The notes under the pieces: generated by a model
The model's input: only the letters and a program-made list of their open reading frames with translations
The model's database searches: none
What the model was told of the DNA's origin: nothing
Shown: positions 63,818 through 64,000 of the stretch, in pieces
How positions within the stretch are numbered: position 1 is the first letter of the stretch
How the letters are laid out: every line of letters begins with the position of its first letter
Source: Pseudoalteromonas umbrosa
GTDB lineage: Bacteria > Pseudomonadota > Gammaproteobacteria > Enterobacterales > Alteromonadaceae
Assembly: GCF_030125375.1 (NCBI RefSeq)
Contig: NZ_JASJUU010000001.1
Span: forward strand, 1,223,354 to 1,287,353
Length of the DNA: 64,000 bases
Reading direction: 5' to 3'
Program-made: the position numbers and the translations under genes

Positions 63818-64000
63818 CATTTCTCCAATAAAAAAATTTATATCGGAGGAAAGACGCCTGCTTAACATTTATGTGAAAACAAAATTAATACAATATATAA
63901 ACCATTGTTTAATTAATGTATAAGTTAGTTTTGCTTAGCATAAATTGTTTGCGTTTAGAGTCAAAGCACATTTTTAGTCTAAGATTTGATTTACATAGAA

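Overview
The window carries most of an extracellular contractile injection system (eCIS: a free phage-tail-like device related to Afp/PVC and to the MAC arrays of Pseudoalteromonas). The cluster is unusual because it is split by about 27 kb of toxin, immunity, transposase and small-peptide genes. Low GC, the single-sheath/two-tube layout, and REP-type transposases fit a marine gammaproteobacterium such as Pseudoalteromonas. The genus is an inference from gene content only.

Layout, right to left, because almost every gene is on the minus strand. At 63.8-62.4 kb lie an ECF sigma factor and a NusG/RfaH-type antiterminator. At 62.4-53.9 kb follow a small membrane protein, the Afp15-type AAA+ ATPase, the Afp16-type DUF4255 cap/terminator, an S74-chaperone tail fibre, a large Ig/lectin-like fibre and three small fibre or collar proteins. 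At 53.9-47.1 kb are three large proteins that look like cargo or accessory factors: a methyltransferase-TPR-GNAT fusion, an unknown 340-residue protein, and a 944-residue beta-rich protein. At 46.5-39.6 kb are two haemagglutinin-like beta-helix proteins. The second ends in a DUF637 pretoxin region and an AHH/HNH-type nuclease, followed by an overlapping immunity gene. At 39.6-30.4 kb are two near-identical REP-associated tyrosine transposases (RAYTs), several unknown genes, a lipoprotein, and a 1.9-kb tandem duplication of immunity-gene pairs. GTGTCTGTCCC-type motifs recur at its borders.

At 30.0-24.7 kb is a mixed region. It holds a zinc-ribbon protein, a 3'-end duplicate of a secreted protein gene, a 54-residue peptide gene resembling a RiPP precursor, a FecR-domain protein, an RpfF-like (DSF synthase) crotonase, and a small protein of unknown function. 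At 24.2-1.5 kb is the main structural operon in canonical order: sheath, two tube proteins, DUF5908 protein, LysM tube-end protein, spike, gp25, two large baseplate proteins, a 1671-residue fibre, the tape-measure protein, an unknown protein and two lysozyme-like proteins. The left edge has two plus-strand genes: a tectonin-like secreted protein and a small membrane protein.

How they may work together. The NusG paralogue probably lets RNA polymerase read through the very long CIS operons. A 13-base element, GATGTGGCGGAGC on the coding strand, occurs just upstream of the antiterminator gene and again in the structured leader of the sheath operon. It resembles the ops element used by RfaH and is the most testable regulatory link here. 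No PAAR tip protein was recognised. The immunity array shows repeated capture and decay of toxin/immunity modules, including leftover 3' ends of lost toxin genes.
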